Positions 53,804-62,721 of a DNA stretch of 64,000 nt are shown here, in pieces. Origin of the DNA: an uncultured Thermomicrobia bacterium. Its GTDB lineage: Bacteria; Chloroflexota; Chloroflexia; Thermomicrobiales; JALYUS01. Positions within the stretch are counted from its first letter, which is position 1. Each line of letters starts with the position of its first letter. The notes under the pieces were generated by a model. That model was not told the origin of the DNA and did not search any database. It was given only the letters and a program-made list of their open reading frames with translations. The DNA lies in contig CALBSO010000121.1 of assembly GCA_937968015.1 (NCBI GenBank), positions 18,470 through 82,469 of the forward strand, given 5' to 3'. Both the position numbers and the translations under genes were made by a program.

Positions 53804-55135
53804 ATGACAGGAACAATACATGATTTGGCCGCGCACCAGCGGCGGTTCGCACGGGCGGACGCGGTACTCGCCGGGGGCGTCTCCGCGACGCTGCGTATTA
53901 ACATGGCGATTGGCCACCCGATCTACATGGAGCAGGCGGACGGCCCGTACCTGTACGATGCCGACGGGCAGCGGTTCATTGACCTCAACCTCGGCAACGG
54001 CGCGGCGTTGCTCGGCCACCGGCACCCGGCAGTCCAGGCGGCGATGATCGAGGCGGTCCAGCGGGGCCTGCTCACCGGCAGCGAGACGGAGGAGCACGCA
54101 CGCCTCGCGGAAACGCTCGCCGCCTGCATCCCGAGCGCCGAACGCTCCCGCTTCTCGACCGCCGGGACGGAAGCGCCGATGCTCGCCGTGCGCGTTGCCC
54201 GCGCCTACACGGGCCGGCGACGCATCGTCAAGTTCGAGGGGCATTTCCACGGCCTCTACGACGGGTTCATGTATAACCAGAAGGCGCCGCTCGCCACGCC
54301 GGACGCGCCGCCGACCGCCGAATCCGCCGGGATGATCGGCAGCGCGGATGATACGATCGTCCTCCCCTGGAACGATGCGGATCGGCTTGTCGAGCGGATT
54401 GAGCGGGATAGCGACAGCATCGCGGCGGTGATCTGCGAGCCGATCAACTACAACTCCGGCTGCATCGCGCCCGCGCCCGGATTCCTCCAACTGCTGCGCG
54501 ATGTGACGAGGGCACATGGCATCGTCTTGATTTTCGACGAGGTACTTTCCGGCTTCCGCACCGGCATCGGCGGCGCGCAGGCGTATTACGGCGTCACGCC
54601 GGATATGACGACGCTCGCCAAGGCGCTGGCGAACGGCGCGCCGATCAGCGCGACAGTGGGGAGCGCGGACGTGATGAGCGCGATCCGGCCCGGCGGCGCG
54701 GTGCATAGCGGCACATACTCCGGCAACCTCTTTGGCGTGCTGGCATCACTGGCGACGCTCGGCGTGCTCAGTGAGCCGGAGACGTACGAGACGCTGAACG
54801 GAAACGCGGACTGGTTCTACCGCGAACTGCAAGGCGTCTTCGACCGTCTACAACTCCCCGCCCGCGTGCAGGGGATTGGCGCGCGTTTCGGCCTCTTTTT
54901 CGGCGTTGACACGACTATCCCGATCACGACCTATGCCCAGGCCGCCGCGCACGATCCGGCGCTTGCCGGTCGCTTCATCAGCGCGGCCCTCGCACACGGC
55001 GTCTATATCCACGGCTATTCGGCGTCCTACGCGCCCGGTCATGCCGGTATCTCCCTCGCTCACACGCGGGCGGTCCTATCCGATGCATTGGAACGGCTGG
55101 AAGCGGCAGCGGGAGAAGTAACAAGTAGCGAGTAG
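53804..55135 (+). CDS. Class III aminotransferase (GSA aminomutase-like)
   Basis: 443 residues, PLP fold type I. NMAIGHPIYMEQADGPYLYD, FSTAGTEAPMLAVRVARAYT, VKFEGHFHGLYDG, LIFDEVLSGFRTG and the PLP-lysine region TTLAKALANGAPISA are all present. The sequence resembles glutamate-1-semialdehyde 2,1-aminomutase, but no heme genes are nearby and many such homologues are ordinary aminotransferases. GGGAGGGGGAAG precedes the ATG. Monocistronic, ending in a GTAGCGA repeat. Confidence 0.88.
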   Translation: MTGTIHDLAAHQRRFARADAVLAGGVSATLRINMAIGHPIYMEQADGPYLYDADGQRFIDLNLGNGAALLGHRHPAVQAAMIEAVQRGLLTGSETEEHARLAETLAACIPSAERSRFSTAGTEAPMLAVRVARAYTGRRRIVKFEGHFHGLYDGFMYNQKAPLATPDAPPTAESAGMIGSADDTIVLPWNDADRLVERIERDSDSIAAVICEPINYNSGCIAPAPGFLQLLRDVTRAHGIVLIFDEVLSGFRTGIGGAQAYYGVTPDMTTLAKALANGAPISATVGSADVMSAIRPGGAVHSGTYSGNLFGVLASLATLGVLSEPETYETLNGNADWFYRELQGVFDRLQLPARVQGIGARFGLFFGVDTTIPITTYAQAAAHDPALAGRFISAALAHGVYIHGYSASYAPGHAGISLAHTRAVLSDALERLEAAAGEVTSSE

Positions 55136-55179
55136 CGAGTAGCGAGTAATGAGTGGTGTCGTCGGCTCTCGCTACTTGT
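55121..55179. repeat. GTAGCGA short tandem repeat with 12-bp inverted arms
   Basis: ACAAGTAGCGAG (55121-55132) and its exact complement CTCGCTACTTGT (55168-55179) flank further 7-bp GTAGCGA/GTAATGA units. The left arm contributes the last codons (T-S-S-E) and adjoins the stop codon of the aminotransferase gene. It may act as a transcript-end hairpin, though no T-tract follows. Confidence 0.75.
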
Positions 55180-55377
55180 GACTGCCGTTGCGTCAACTCA
55201 ACATAACGCCTACACTTGAGGGGATAGCGGAATCGTGCGGCGGCGTGGTACGCTGTAGTGGGAGCGAATGCAGCGGTCGAATTTGGGTTGCATTGGCCGC
55301 AATGCGGTGCTGCACCCGGCGCGATCAGCAACGGCGATGGCGGGTGAACACCGTCGCCGGATGGGGAGAGGGAAGCG

Positions 55378-56787
55378 ATGGCAGAACCGGAACGCAAATG
55401 CAGCACCTGCAAGTTTTACGAACCGGCGCCGATCTGGCGTAAAGGCTGGTGCCGCAATCCCCTCTTGTACGCGCCGCAACAATCGCATCTCGTCGCGGAA
55501 GATGATCTGGACTGCTCGCGCGGCCTCAGTGATTACTGGGAGGCGGCGGACGGCACCGGCCCGAACGCGGGGGTCAATCTGGCGATGAGCGGTCGCGATC
55601 CCTTTGGGCGGAACCCGGAACGGGGGGAACGGGGGAACATCGAGCCAGCAGCCGATCCGTGGGGCGGCAGCCAGCAACCGTACGGTGGCGGGCGAAACGC
55701 GCCGATGCCGGACGACGACGGGTACGCACCGCATGAATCCGCGCCTCCATTCCCGCCAACCGGCCCACGCTATGTCGGTGCGGTTGGCGGCGATGAGGAT
55801 ATTCGCAACCCCTGGGATACCTCCCAGCCCGGCTATGGAACGCCCCCCGCGCATCCCGAGAGTGACCCGAACTATGGACGCGATTACGGCTACGGCGCGG
55901 GGCAGCATGAACAAGAACCAAACCCGTGGCAATCCGCTCCTCCCCCCAGTGGCTACGGACAAGGTGGCTACGGCCAGGAGCAGCAAGGGTATGGACAAGG
56001 CGGCTACGGCCAGGGCGGCTATGAGCAGGAGCAAGGTTACCCGCCGAGCGGCTACGGTCCGGGCGGCTATAGTGGCTACGGCCAAGGTGGCTATGACGAC
56101 CGTGGCGGCTATCAGCAGCCCCCGAACGCACCACCGACTGGCGCCGGGCCGCGTCGCGTCGTCCCGGCGCCCGCCGCGACCGGCAAGGAGCGTTCGCTCT
56201 CCTATTACACCGAGGAGCGATACTGGACGGATTATGCGAAGTTGATCGTTCCCGTCGTCGTGGTGATCGCGCTCTTGGCGGGCGTATGGTTCATTGGCAC
56301 CGGCAAACTGCGCGGCGGCAGTAGCGACGCGACCGCGACCCCGAACAGCACATCGGCGGTAGGCAGTGCCGCCGCAAGCACGCGCACCGGCGGTACCCCC
56401 GCCGCCGGTGGCAGTGTCCGGCCCGGTGGAACGGTAGGGCCGGGGGTCATCACGTCGAGCGGCGTCGCCCCGATTACTCAGGCGACCTTGCCCGCCGGAA
56501 CGCCCGGTACCGGGACGCCGGCAGCAAATACGGGCACCACCTCGGGATCATCGCCCACACTCCCCATCCGGCGATTTAAGGTTTCCGCTGGCGGCTCCGG
56601 CGCGAATATGCGGAAGGATCCCGATATTAAGAGTAATCCGCCGATTGCCACCATCCCGGATGGCACCGAAGTGCAGGTCGTGGATGGCCCGCAGAACGAT
56701 ACCGATAATATTCCGTGGTACAAGGTATCAGCGGGTGATAAGACTGGCTGGATTCGCTCTGACTTCCTGAAACCTGTTACCCCATAA
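55378..56787 (+). CDS. SH3-domain membrane protein with Cys cluster and Gly-Tyr repeats
   Basis: 469 residues. An N-terminal four-cysteine module (Cys8, Cys11, Cys25, Cys46) may bind metal. A long disordered Gly/Tyr/Gln/Pro region follows, with repeats of GYGQGGYGQ at about 190-240, then one membrane helix (about 285-307), a Thr/Ala/Gly linker and a C-terminal bacterial SH3 domain (about 398-469, NMRKDPDI, WYKVSAGDKTGWIRSDFL). The predicted topology is Cys and Gly-Tyr parts inside, SH3 outside near the wall. Function unknown. An intrinsic terminator follows. Confidence 0.75.
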   Translation: MAEPERKCSTCKFYEPAPIWRKGWCRNPLLYAPQQSHLVAEDDLDCSRGLSDYWEAADGTGPNAGVNLAMSGRDPFGRNPERGERGNIEPAADPWGGSQQPYGGGRNAPMPDDDGYAPHESAPPFPPTGPRYVGAVGGDEDIRNPWDTSQPGYGTPPAHPESDPNYGRDYGYGAGQHEQEPNPWQSAPPPSGYGQGGYGQEQQGYGQGGYGQGGYEQEQGYPPSGYGPGGYSGYGQGGYDDRGGYQQPPNAPPTGAGPRRVVPAPAATGKERSLSYYTEERYWTDYAKLIVPVVVVIALLAGVWFIGTGKLRGGSSDATATPNSTSAVGSAAASTRTGGTPAAGGSVRPGGTVGPGVITSSGVAPITQATLPAGTPGTGTPAANTGTTSGSSPTLPIRRFKVSAGGSGANMRKDPDIKSNPPIATIPDGTEVQVVDGPQNDTDNIPWYKVSAGDKTGWIRSDFLKPVTP

Positions 56788-56817
56788 CTGCCGGACATGT
56801 CTGTGTCAAATATGGCG

Positions 56818-56852
56818 GACAGGCGATCCCGGACGGATCGCCTGTCTCTTTA
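56818..56852 (+). terminator. Intrinsic terminator after the SH3 protein gene
   Basis: Perfect 12-bp stem GACAGGCGATCC / GGATCGCCTGTC (56818-56829, 56835-56846) with loop CGGAC, followed by TCTTTAT. It lies 31 nt after the stop. Confidence 0.75.
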
Positions 56853-56900
56853 TCGGGGGGTGCGAGGCTTGCGCTTCGCCCGTCGCGCCGCTTCAGTCGC

Positions 56901-57851
56901 TCACCGCCGGAGGGCGCCGCCGACGCGGACCATTTCGCCGGTAGTGGCGGCGAGGCGTACCTTTTCGAGCACCGGCAGCACCCAGCGGGCATCAAGAAGC
57001 GATTGCGGGGCGGTCGCGCCGGTACGGATCGTCTCAACGAACGTCTCGATGATGCTGACAGCCGGATGGGGAAGCCAATCTTCGCGCATCGTGCCGGAGG
57101 CGGAGGTGACGGTGATCGCTTGATTCGTCGGGTTGGCACGGAGAACGGCGTCGCGGCCGAGGAATTCGACGTTCACTTCCTCCGCTTGCGGGAAGTTGTC
57201 GGGCAGCGAGCGGGCGACTTCGAGCGTCGCCACGACGCCATTTGCGAAGCGCAGGAGGATCAGCGCGGCGTCCGCGCTGTCCGGCCCGTCGCCCGGCCCA
57301 TGAGAGAATAACCGCTCCGCCATTACCTGCACGCGCTCGACTTCCGCCTCGACGAGCCAGAGCGCGACATCAATCAGCGGCAGTGCAAGATCGGTGAAGA
57401 GATCGCCGGTGATCGCGCGGGTCGTGCGGTGGGCAGCGAAGAGCGCGAGCGGCGTGCCGATGTTCCGGCGGCGCTCGTGCATCGTCGCCAGCGGCAGCCA
57501 GTGGCGGAGCGGGTTGGGCGCGTAGACCATCACGCCCGCGTCCGCCGCACGCAGGATGAGACTGTCCAAGGTCGAGAGATCGCCCGCCGCGGGCGCGGGG
57601 CAGCAGACGGGGATACCCGCCTCCAGCGCCGTGACGATCAGGCCGGCACGGTCCGCGACCGGCGCGGCAATGCAGACCGCCTCCGCTCCCATCGCGCGCG
57701 TGATCGCTGACGGGTTCGGCGTGCTGCCCTCCGCGGCGACCGCGACGACGTGTGCTCCCGGCGTCCGGTCGGTCAGCGCATCGAGCATCGGGCGGGTCAG
57801 CGGCCCATCGCCGAGGACGGCGACACGCAGGGGCTGATCGGTCGCGCTCAT
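56901..57851 (-). CDS. Degenerate Gfo/Idh/MocA-family protein
   Basis: 316 residues with the family fold (VAVLGDGPLTRPMLDAL, LRFANGVVATLEVARSLPDN). The EKP motif of active members is absent (PAPAAGD at the position) and the catalytic His of the usual HxxD motif is missing (LPLIDVALWLVEAE). It overlaps the upstream paralogue by 4 nt, so the two are cotranslated. A non-catalytic partner subunit or a diverged enzyme is likely. Confidence 0.78.
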   Translation of the reverse strand: MSATDQPLRVAVLGDGPLTRPMLDALTDRTPGAHVVAVAAEGSTPNPSAITRAMGAEAVCIAAPVADRAGLIVTALEAGIPVCCPAPAAGDLSTLDSLILRAADAGVMVYAPNPLRHWLPLATMHERRRNIGTPLALFAAHRTTRAITGDLFTDLALPLIDVALWLVEAEVERVQVMAERLFSHGPGDGPDSADAALILLRFANGVVATLEVARSLPDNFPQAEEVNVEFLGRDAVLRANPTNQAITVTSASGTMREDWLPHPAVSIIETFVETIRTGATAPQSLLDARWVLPVLEKVRLAATTGEMVRVGGALRR

Positions 57852-58945
57852 GCCGCACCCCCTTCCGGCGTCTCGATCATGTTGAAATCGGGCTGGATAT
57901 GCGCGACCTGCCCGCGCTGACTGGACCAGACAGCGGCCACGGAGAGCAAGACCGCCTGCCGCGCCTCCTCGGGCGGTAAGGGGACGGCGGTTTCCTGCTC
58001 AATCGCGTCGAGCAGGCCGCGCAGTTCGTCTTCATACGCGGTGTCAATATGGAGGAGCGCGTCGAAGTTGAGCGGCTCGCGCATGCCTTCCGTCGTCGTC
58101 TCGCTGTACGTGCGCATCTCCGGGTCCATCGCGCGGATGACGCCCTCGGTACCGTAGACTTCCAGTTGGTGGTACAGCGGGTAGTCATGCGGCAGATTCG
58201 TGACAACCTCGGTGCCGGCGAGCGCGCCATTGGCGAAGCGGAGTTGAATACTGATGAAATCCGGCACTTCCGCGTTTTCATCGCCGATGCGGCTCTCGGC
58301 GTAGACGCTCGTCACCTCGTCACCAACGAACCAGCGGAGCAAATCCACTTCGTGAATGGCGTTCAGCATCGCCGCGCCGAGCGAGTATCGCGCGTCAGCC
58401 ATCCACGCCCGCTCGCCGTCCGGCGCCCACGCACCCGTCGCGAGCGAGAGGCCACGATACATCGCGCGCGGCCGCCGCTCGTTCTCCCGCGCCATCCGCA
58501 CCTGCCCGATCGCGCCCCGATCTATCGCGGCGCGCACCGCCTGGTAGCGCGGCGTGAAGCGACGGCTGTGCCCGACCATGAACTTGATTCCCGCCGCGCG
58601 CGCCGCCGCGATCATCGCGTCCGCCTCCTCGACCGAGGGAGCCATCGGCTTCTCGCAGAGGATGTGCTTGCCTGCCGCCGCCGCTGCCGCCACCTGCTCC
58701 GCGTGCAGGAATTCGGGCGTCGCGATCACGACGACCTCAATATCGGGCCGGGCGAGGAGCGCGTGATAGTCCGCGTACGCCTCCTCCGCGCCCCAGGTAC
58801 GCGCCGCGTGGTCCGCTGCCTCACCACGCACATCGGCGACGGCAACCAGCCGCGCCCGCGCCCGCAGCCGGGCAATCGCCGGAAGATGCGCGCTCTGCGC
58901 GATCGTCCCGCAACCAATCACGCCAATCCCGAACCGGTGGGGCAT
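57848..58945 (-). CDS. Gfo/Idh/MocA-family oxidoreductase
   Basis: 365 residues. NAD(P) motif GVIGCGTIAQSAHLPAI, the EKP motif in ILCEKPMAPSVEEAD and the catalytic H-x-x-D in NAIHEVDLLRWFVGDE are intact. The family oxidises or epimerises sugars, inositols and related polyols. It is the first gene of a two-gene unit with the degenerate paralogue and is divergent from the gamma-glutamyltransferase gene. Substrate unknown. Confidence 0.9.
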   Translation of the reverse strand: MPHRFGIGVIGCGTIAQSAHLPAIARLRARARLVAVADVRGEAADHAARTWGAEEAYADYHALLARPDIEVVVIATPEFLHAEQVAAAAAAGKHILCEKPMAPSVEEADAMIAAARAAGIKFMVGHSRRFTPRYQAVRAAIDRGAIGQVRMARENERRPRAMYRGLSLATGAWAPDGERAWMADARYSLGAAMLNAIHEVDLLRWFVGDEVTSVYAESRIGDENAEVPDFISIQLRFANGALAGTEVVTNLPHDYPLYHQLEVYGTEGVIRAMDPEMRTYSETTTEGMREPLNFDALLHIDTAYEDELRGLLDAIEQETAVPLPPEEARQAVLLSVAAVWSSQRGQVAHIQPDFNMIETPEGGAA

Positions 58946-59066
58946 CTGAATAACCTTTCCATACGGAGCACGTTCCCTGCAACGATGCTATCCCGTTGGC
59001 AGGCCGGAAGCAAGGGGAACGAGCGGGTGAATCTCTCCATACACGCACGCCATACCACCACCGAAT

Positions 59067-59106
59067 CCGCCTCCTCGCCATTGCCAGCGCAATGGCGAGG
59101 AGGCGG
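59067..59106. repeat. Perfect 18-bp-arm hairpin in a divergent promoter region
   Basis: CCGCCTCCTCGCCATTGC (59067-59084) and its exact complement (59089-59106) are separated by the loop CAGC. No T-tract follows on either strand. It lies between two divergent starts (58945 and 59179), so a regulatory or REP-type role is more likely than termination. Confidence 0.85.
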
Positions 59107-59178
59107 GGGGTGAGATTTCCCGCTCATGCTATACTCACGCCGCACACGGGCGCGGAAATTACGCGGGGAGAGAAGAGC

Positions 59179-60771
59179 ATGAACGGTGTCGTCGTTGCGC
59201 CACAGCCACGGGCGGCGGAAGTGGGTGCGGAAATCCTCCGGAGCGGGGGAAACGCGTTTGACGCGGCGGTGGCGGCAGCGTTCGTCCAGGCAGCGACCGA
59301 TCCGTTCATGTGCGGCATTGGCGGGGTCGGCGTCGCGCAGATCTTCGACGCGGCGTCGGGCGAAAATCTTGTCCTCGACTTCGTCGGGCGCGTCGGCTCC
59401 CGCGCTCGGGCCGATCAGTGGACGAAACTGGCGCGCCGGACTGCCGAGGGCAAGACGTACGTCGAGGGGTGGCACAATTATCTCGGCTACCAAGCCATCC
59501 TTATCCCCGGCACGGCCGCGGGGCTGGCGGCGATCCACGCGCGCGGGCGGATGCCGTGGCGCGATCTCGTCCAACCGGCGATCCGCATCCTGCGTGAGGG
59601 GTTCCCGCTCTATCAGTACATCACCGAGTATTTCTTCGAGACGCACCAGTATCCTGTCGGGGAGAACTATCCGACCTTCGACGCGTATGTCCACGCGACG
59701 GACGCGATGGCGCGGCTCTGGCTGCGCGATGATGGCGCCGTGCGCCGCGTCGGCGATCACCTGACGAACCCGGACTACGCCGCCGTATTGGAATGTATCG
59801 CCGACGAAGGGGCGGACACCTTCTATCGCGGCACGATTGCCGCGCGCATGATGGCGGATTTCACCGCACACGACGCGCTGATCACTGCCGCAGACCTCGC
59901 GGCATGCACGGCGATCGTGCGCGCCCCAGTACAGACTGACTATCGCGGTGTGACCGTCTCGACCAGTCCGCTCGGCGGCGCGACGGTGCTGCAAATCCTC
60001 AATATCCTTGAGGGCTATCCCGTCGCGGATTACGGGCACAACAGTGCGGAATATCTCCATCTCCTCGCCTCCGCGATGCAACTCGCCTTCTCCGAACGCG
60101 ATCAGATGTCCGGCGAGGGTGATGAGAGCGCATTGAATGAACTGGTCAGCAAACAGCACGCGGCGGAACTGCGTGCCCGCATCAACGGGGCGAGCATCCC
60201 GTCCACCGAGGCGGCGGCCGTACCCGGCACGACGCATCTCTCGGTGGCGGACCGGGACGGGAATGCGGTCGCGGTCACGCATACGCTTTCGATGGGATCC
60301 GGTGTCGTTACGCCCGGGCTTGGCTTTCAATATAACAATGGCATGTGTACGTTCGATCCGTTGCCCGGCAAGCCACGCTCCATCGCGCCGGGGAAACCGC
60401 GCGTCACGCCGATGGCGCCGACGATCGTCTTCCGCGACGGACGGCCGGAGATCATTCTCGGCAGCCCCGGCTCGAATGCCATCGTCAACGCGATCGCGCA
60501 GGTGATCGTCAACCGCCTCGATTTCGGCATGACTCCGCTCGCAGCGGTCTCAGCGCCGCGTATTCACTGCGAAGGCGGCCCGATACTGACCGAGACACGG
60601 CTTCCCGTCGCGACCGGGCGCGCCCTCGAAGCGCGTGGCCACCGCCTCAAGCCCCGCCCGTTCGCCTACGATTCGTTGCAAGGGCGCATCCAACTGATTG
60701 TCGCGGAGCACGGCGACTGGATTGGCGCGTCCGATCCGCGTCGCGACGGTGGCGCCGCGATGTACGCCTGA
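59179..60771 (+). CDS. Gamma-glutamyltransferase (Ntn hydrolase) family protein
   Basis: 530 residues from ATG 59179 (GGGGAGAGAAG upstream; the longer frame adds unrelated sequence). The large subunit starts VVVAPQPRAAEVGAEILRSG and contains GNAFDAAVAAAFVQA. The autoprocessing/nucleophile Thr lies in VPGTTHLSVADRDGNAVA, and the later GSPGSNAIVNAIAQVI is typical. No signal peptide is present, unlike periplasmic GGTs, so it may be cytoplasmic. Could hydrolyse gamma-glutamyl amides or related acyl amides. Confidence 0.88.
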   Translation: MNGVVVAPQPRAAEVGAEILRSGGNAFDAAVAAAFVQAATDPFMCGIGGVGVAQIFDAASGENLVLDFVGRVGSRARADQWTKLARRTAEGKTYVEGWHNYLGYQAILIPGTAAGLAAIHARGRMPWRDLVQPAIRILREGFPLYQYITEYFFETHQYPVGENYPTFDAYVHATDAMARLWLRDDGAVRRVGDHLTNPDYAAVLECIADEGADTFYRGTIAARMMADFTAHDALITAADLAACTAIVRAPVQTDYRGVTVSTSPLGGATVLQILNILEGYPVADYGHNSAEYLHLLASAMQLAFSERDQMSGEGDESALNELVSKQHAAELRARINGASIPSTEAAAVPGTTHLSVADRDGNAVAVTHTLSMGSGVVTPGLGFQYNNGMCTFDPLPGKPRSIAPGKPRVTPMAPTIVFRDGRPEIILGSPGSNAIVNAIAQVIVNRLDFGMTPLAAVSAPRIHCEGGPILTETRLPVATGRALEARGHRLKPRPFAYDSLQGRIQLIVAEHGDWIGASDPRRDGGAAMYA

Positions 60772-60783
60772 ATGGAGCAAGAG

Positions 60784-61050
60784 ATGGCAACCACCTGCAC
60801 GCACCGCGACCAAATCCGCGATGTCACGCCGAGCGCGAATGGCTGCGAGGAGTGCCTGAAGATGGGCGATACATGGGTGCATCTGCGCATCTGCCGCATC
60901 TGCGGGCACGTCGGCTGCTGCGATTCATCGAAGAACAAGCACGCGACGAGGCATTTCCACGAAACCGGCCACCCGATCATGCAGTCCTTCCAGCCGGGTG
61001 AGGACTGGCTCTGGTGCTATGTGGACGAGATAATGATGGAGCCGGCGTAG
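60784..61050 (+). CDS. UBP-type zinc-finger protein
   Basis: 88 residues from ATG 60784 (GGAG 6 nt upstream); an ATG at 60772 directly follows the preceding stop. It is a full zf-UBP domain: TTCTHRDQI, GCEECLKMGDTWVHLRIC, CGHVGCCDSSKNKHATRHF and ETGHPIMQSFQPGEDWLWCY supply the Cys/His set. Bacterial forms are small stand-alone proteins of unknown role. Possibly cotranscribed with the gamma-glutamyltransferase gene. Confidence 0.92.
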   Translation: MATTCTHRDQIRDVTPSANGCEECLKMGDTWVHLRICRICGHVGCCDSSKNKHATRHFHETGHPIMQSFQPGEDWLWCYVDEIMMEPA

Positions 61051-61074
61051 GGCGGAGGTTTTTCGTCCCACTCG

Positions 61075-62421
61075 CTAGTGCTGGTATCGCCAGCGATGAT
61101 AATGCTGGCCGATGTTGCCCATCTCGACCTTGAAGGCATCGCTGTTGGCGGCGTTGTAGGTCAGCACCCGCCGCTCGAAGACCTGGACGACGACCTGTCT
61201 CTGCACGCCCGCGATCTTGACCGTCGCCACGAATGGCTCGCTCTTCGCGTAGCCGATCACGCCCAGCCCGACCTTCGCCCGGTAGGCGGCGAACGCGGCG
61301 GGCACGTTGTGATGCGTCACGCTGTCGTAGACAGACAACGTTGTCGCCGCTTTGGCGGTATTCCGTACGTCGGCAGTGCTCGTCGCGCCTGCCTCCGACA
61401 CATCGCCCGCAGCGGAAACGTTCGCGTTCACCGTGGCACCGACTTTCGATGGTGTGGGTACGAGGAGTTTCGCCGCGCGGCCATTGAGGGACGCATAGGT
61501 GGGGCCGGGCGTGTCGGGATCGCCCGCGATGGGGATGGCAGCGGGGCCAAGAGGTTGAAATGCGTCGTTGCCGATTTGGAGTTGGCCGGTGATCAGTTCG
61601 GTGGCGAGTAATCCATTCGTGACCCTGCCACCCTTCACGTCCGCCAGTTCCATCCGGCCTTTATCAAAATACTGGACGAGGCGGTAGCCGCCGCTTGCGT
61701 CGCTGTAGGATTCCTGTTCCGGGGTGGCAAGCGATGGCCCCCAGAGATTGCGGGCCATGCCCTCGCCAGTGTGCCACTGCGCCTGGAAGGCATGTGTGGC
61801 GGCAACGAGCGCCTGCGGCGACGGGGTAGGAGGGACAGGATGGCTGATCGGTTTGGTCTTGCCGGTGCCCGGCCAGTCGGCGCGCGGGTATGTCCAACCG
61901 AGGAAGTGGGAGGCATGATCGTTCCACCACTGGACGCTGTGCTGCTTGACACGACCATCCGTCACGACGCCGATAAATTGGTCGCTCCCAAGGAAGATAC
62001 CGACATGACCGTCGTTCCAATTGCCGGCGTTCCGGTCGAAGAAGACAATCACGCCGGGGGGTGCATGTTGCAGGCTCGCGAGTGTATGCCGCACCGGATC
62101 GCCGGATTTGCCAAGCGCCAGGTACATGTCGTACGCGGTCGGGTACTGCGCCGTGACGCCAAAGGCGTTCTCGACGAACTGGTCGCAGAGCGTCACGCCA
62201 CTCTCGATCCAGAGACGGGGCGCGCTCATCTGTTGTGCCGCCCAGACGACCGCCTGCTGCAAGCGCGGGTCGGCATCCGGGTTCGGTGTCCCGGTCGCGC
62301 CGGCCGGTTGAGGCGCGATCGCAAGCGAGAAGATGAGACTGAGGAACAGCAATCGCTGCGTGAACCATGACGGGCGTCCGTGGAAAAACCACATGCCAAA
62401 AAAAGATCGCAAAAGGACCAC
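61075..62421 (-). CDS. Secreted NlpC/P60-like amidase with shared C-terminal domain
   Basis: 448 residues. A signal peptide (LLFLSLIFSLAIAPQPAGA) precedes an NlpC/P60 or CHAP-like domain with Cys79 in VTLCDQFVENAFG and His139 in NDGHVGIFLG, suited to cutting cell-wall peptides. After a Pro-rich linker the last 230 residues (FQAQWHTGEGMARNLWGP, VQYFDKGRMEL, FKVEMGNIGQHYHRWRY) are clearly homologous to the end of the beta-helix protein at 16190-18367. The ATG has a strong promoter about 100 nt upstream. Confidence 0.8.
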   Translation of the reverse strand: MVLLRSFFGMWFFHGRPSWFTQRLLFLSLIFSLAIAPQPAGATGTPNPDADPRLQQAVVWAAQQMSAPRLWIESGVTLCDQFVENAFGVTAQYPTAYDMYLALGKSGDPVRHTLASLQHAPPGVIVFFDRNAGNWNDGHVGIFLGSDQFIGVVTDGRVKQHSVQWWNDHASHFLGWTYPRADWPGTGKTKPISHPVPPTPSPQALVAATHAFQAQWHTGEGMARNLWGPSLATPEQESYSDASGGYRLVQYFDKGRMELADVKGGRVTNGLLATELITGQLQIGNDAFQPLGPAAIPIAGDPDTPGPTYASLNGRAAKLLVPTPSKVGATVNANVSAAGDVSEAGATSTADVRNTAKAATTLSVYDSVTHHNVPAAFAAYRAKVGLGVIGYAKSEPFVATVKIAGVQRQVVVQVFERRVLTYNAANSDAFKVEMGNIGQHYHRWRYQH

Positions 62422-62524
62422 GCCTCCCCACTCCTATGAGTCCGTCGGTCTCCTCGCGTCGGGAATTGCGCGAACACTGGGCGATCGCGCTGCTGTGAGG
62501 CACTCCCAACAGAGGAAGACCGTT

Positions 62525-62553
62525 CTTATATTGAAGTATATAATATGTGTCAA
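62525..62553 (-). promoter_or_regulatory. Sigma-70 promoter of the NlpC/P60-like gene
   Basis: On the minus strand TTGACA (62553-62548), 17-nt AT-rich spacer, TATAAG (62530-62525). Predicted leader about 97 nt. Confidence 0.8.
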
Positions 62554-62680
62554 GGCCACAATAAAATGAAGAGAATACAGAAAATCATGGCTCCGCGTGG
62601 GAAGGCTATGAAGAGAGGGCTTGCCGCAGGCTGTCAGCCGCAATGCGGTTGTGCACTACTGGCGCAGGTTGGAAAGCCCG

Positions 62681-62696
62681 ATGCTCCCGGGAGCAT
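62681..62696. repeat. 16-bp perfect palindrome downstream of the EamA gene
   Basis: ATGCTCCCGGGAGCAT lies 25 nt past the EamA stop. It could form a short hairpin at the transcript end. No clear T-tract. Confidence 0.5.
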
Positions 62697-62721
62697 GCGA
62701 AGCGCATCGCCTTTCGGCGTG

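Larger units (their letters stand above)
62422..62721. other. 300-nt intergenic region: AT-rich promoter segment and a palindrome
   Basis: The left part is unusually AT-rich for this genome and carries the promoter of the NlpC/P60-like gene. The right part, just after the EamA stop codon, holds a 16-bp perfect palindrome. No gene is supported. Confidence 0.5.

Noticed and set aside
53804..55135. Assignment of the aminotransferase as hemL
   Set aside because: The motifs fit the class, but no heme genes are nearby and many class III enzymes look alike.
58918..60330. 470-codon minus-strand frame opposite the gamma-glutamyltransferase gene
   Set aside because: Shadow frame without motifs; it also overlaps the divergent regulatory region.
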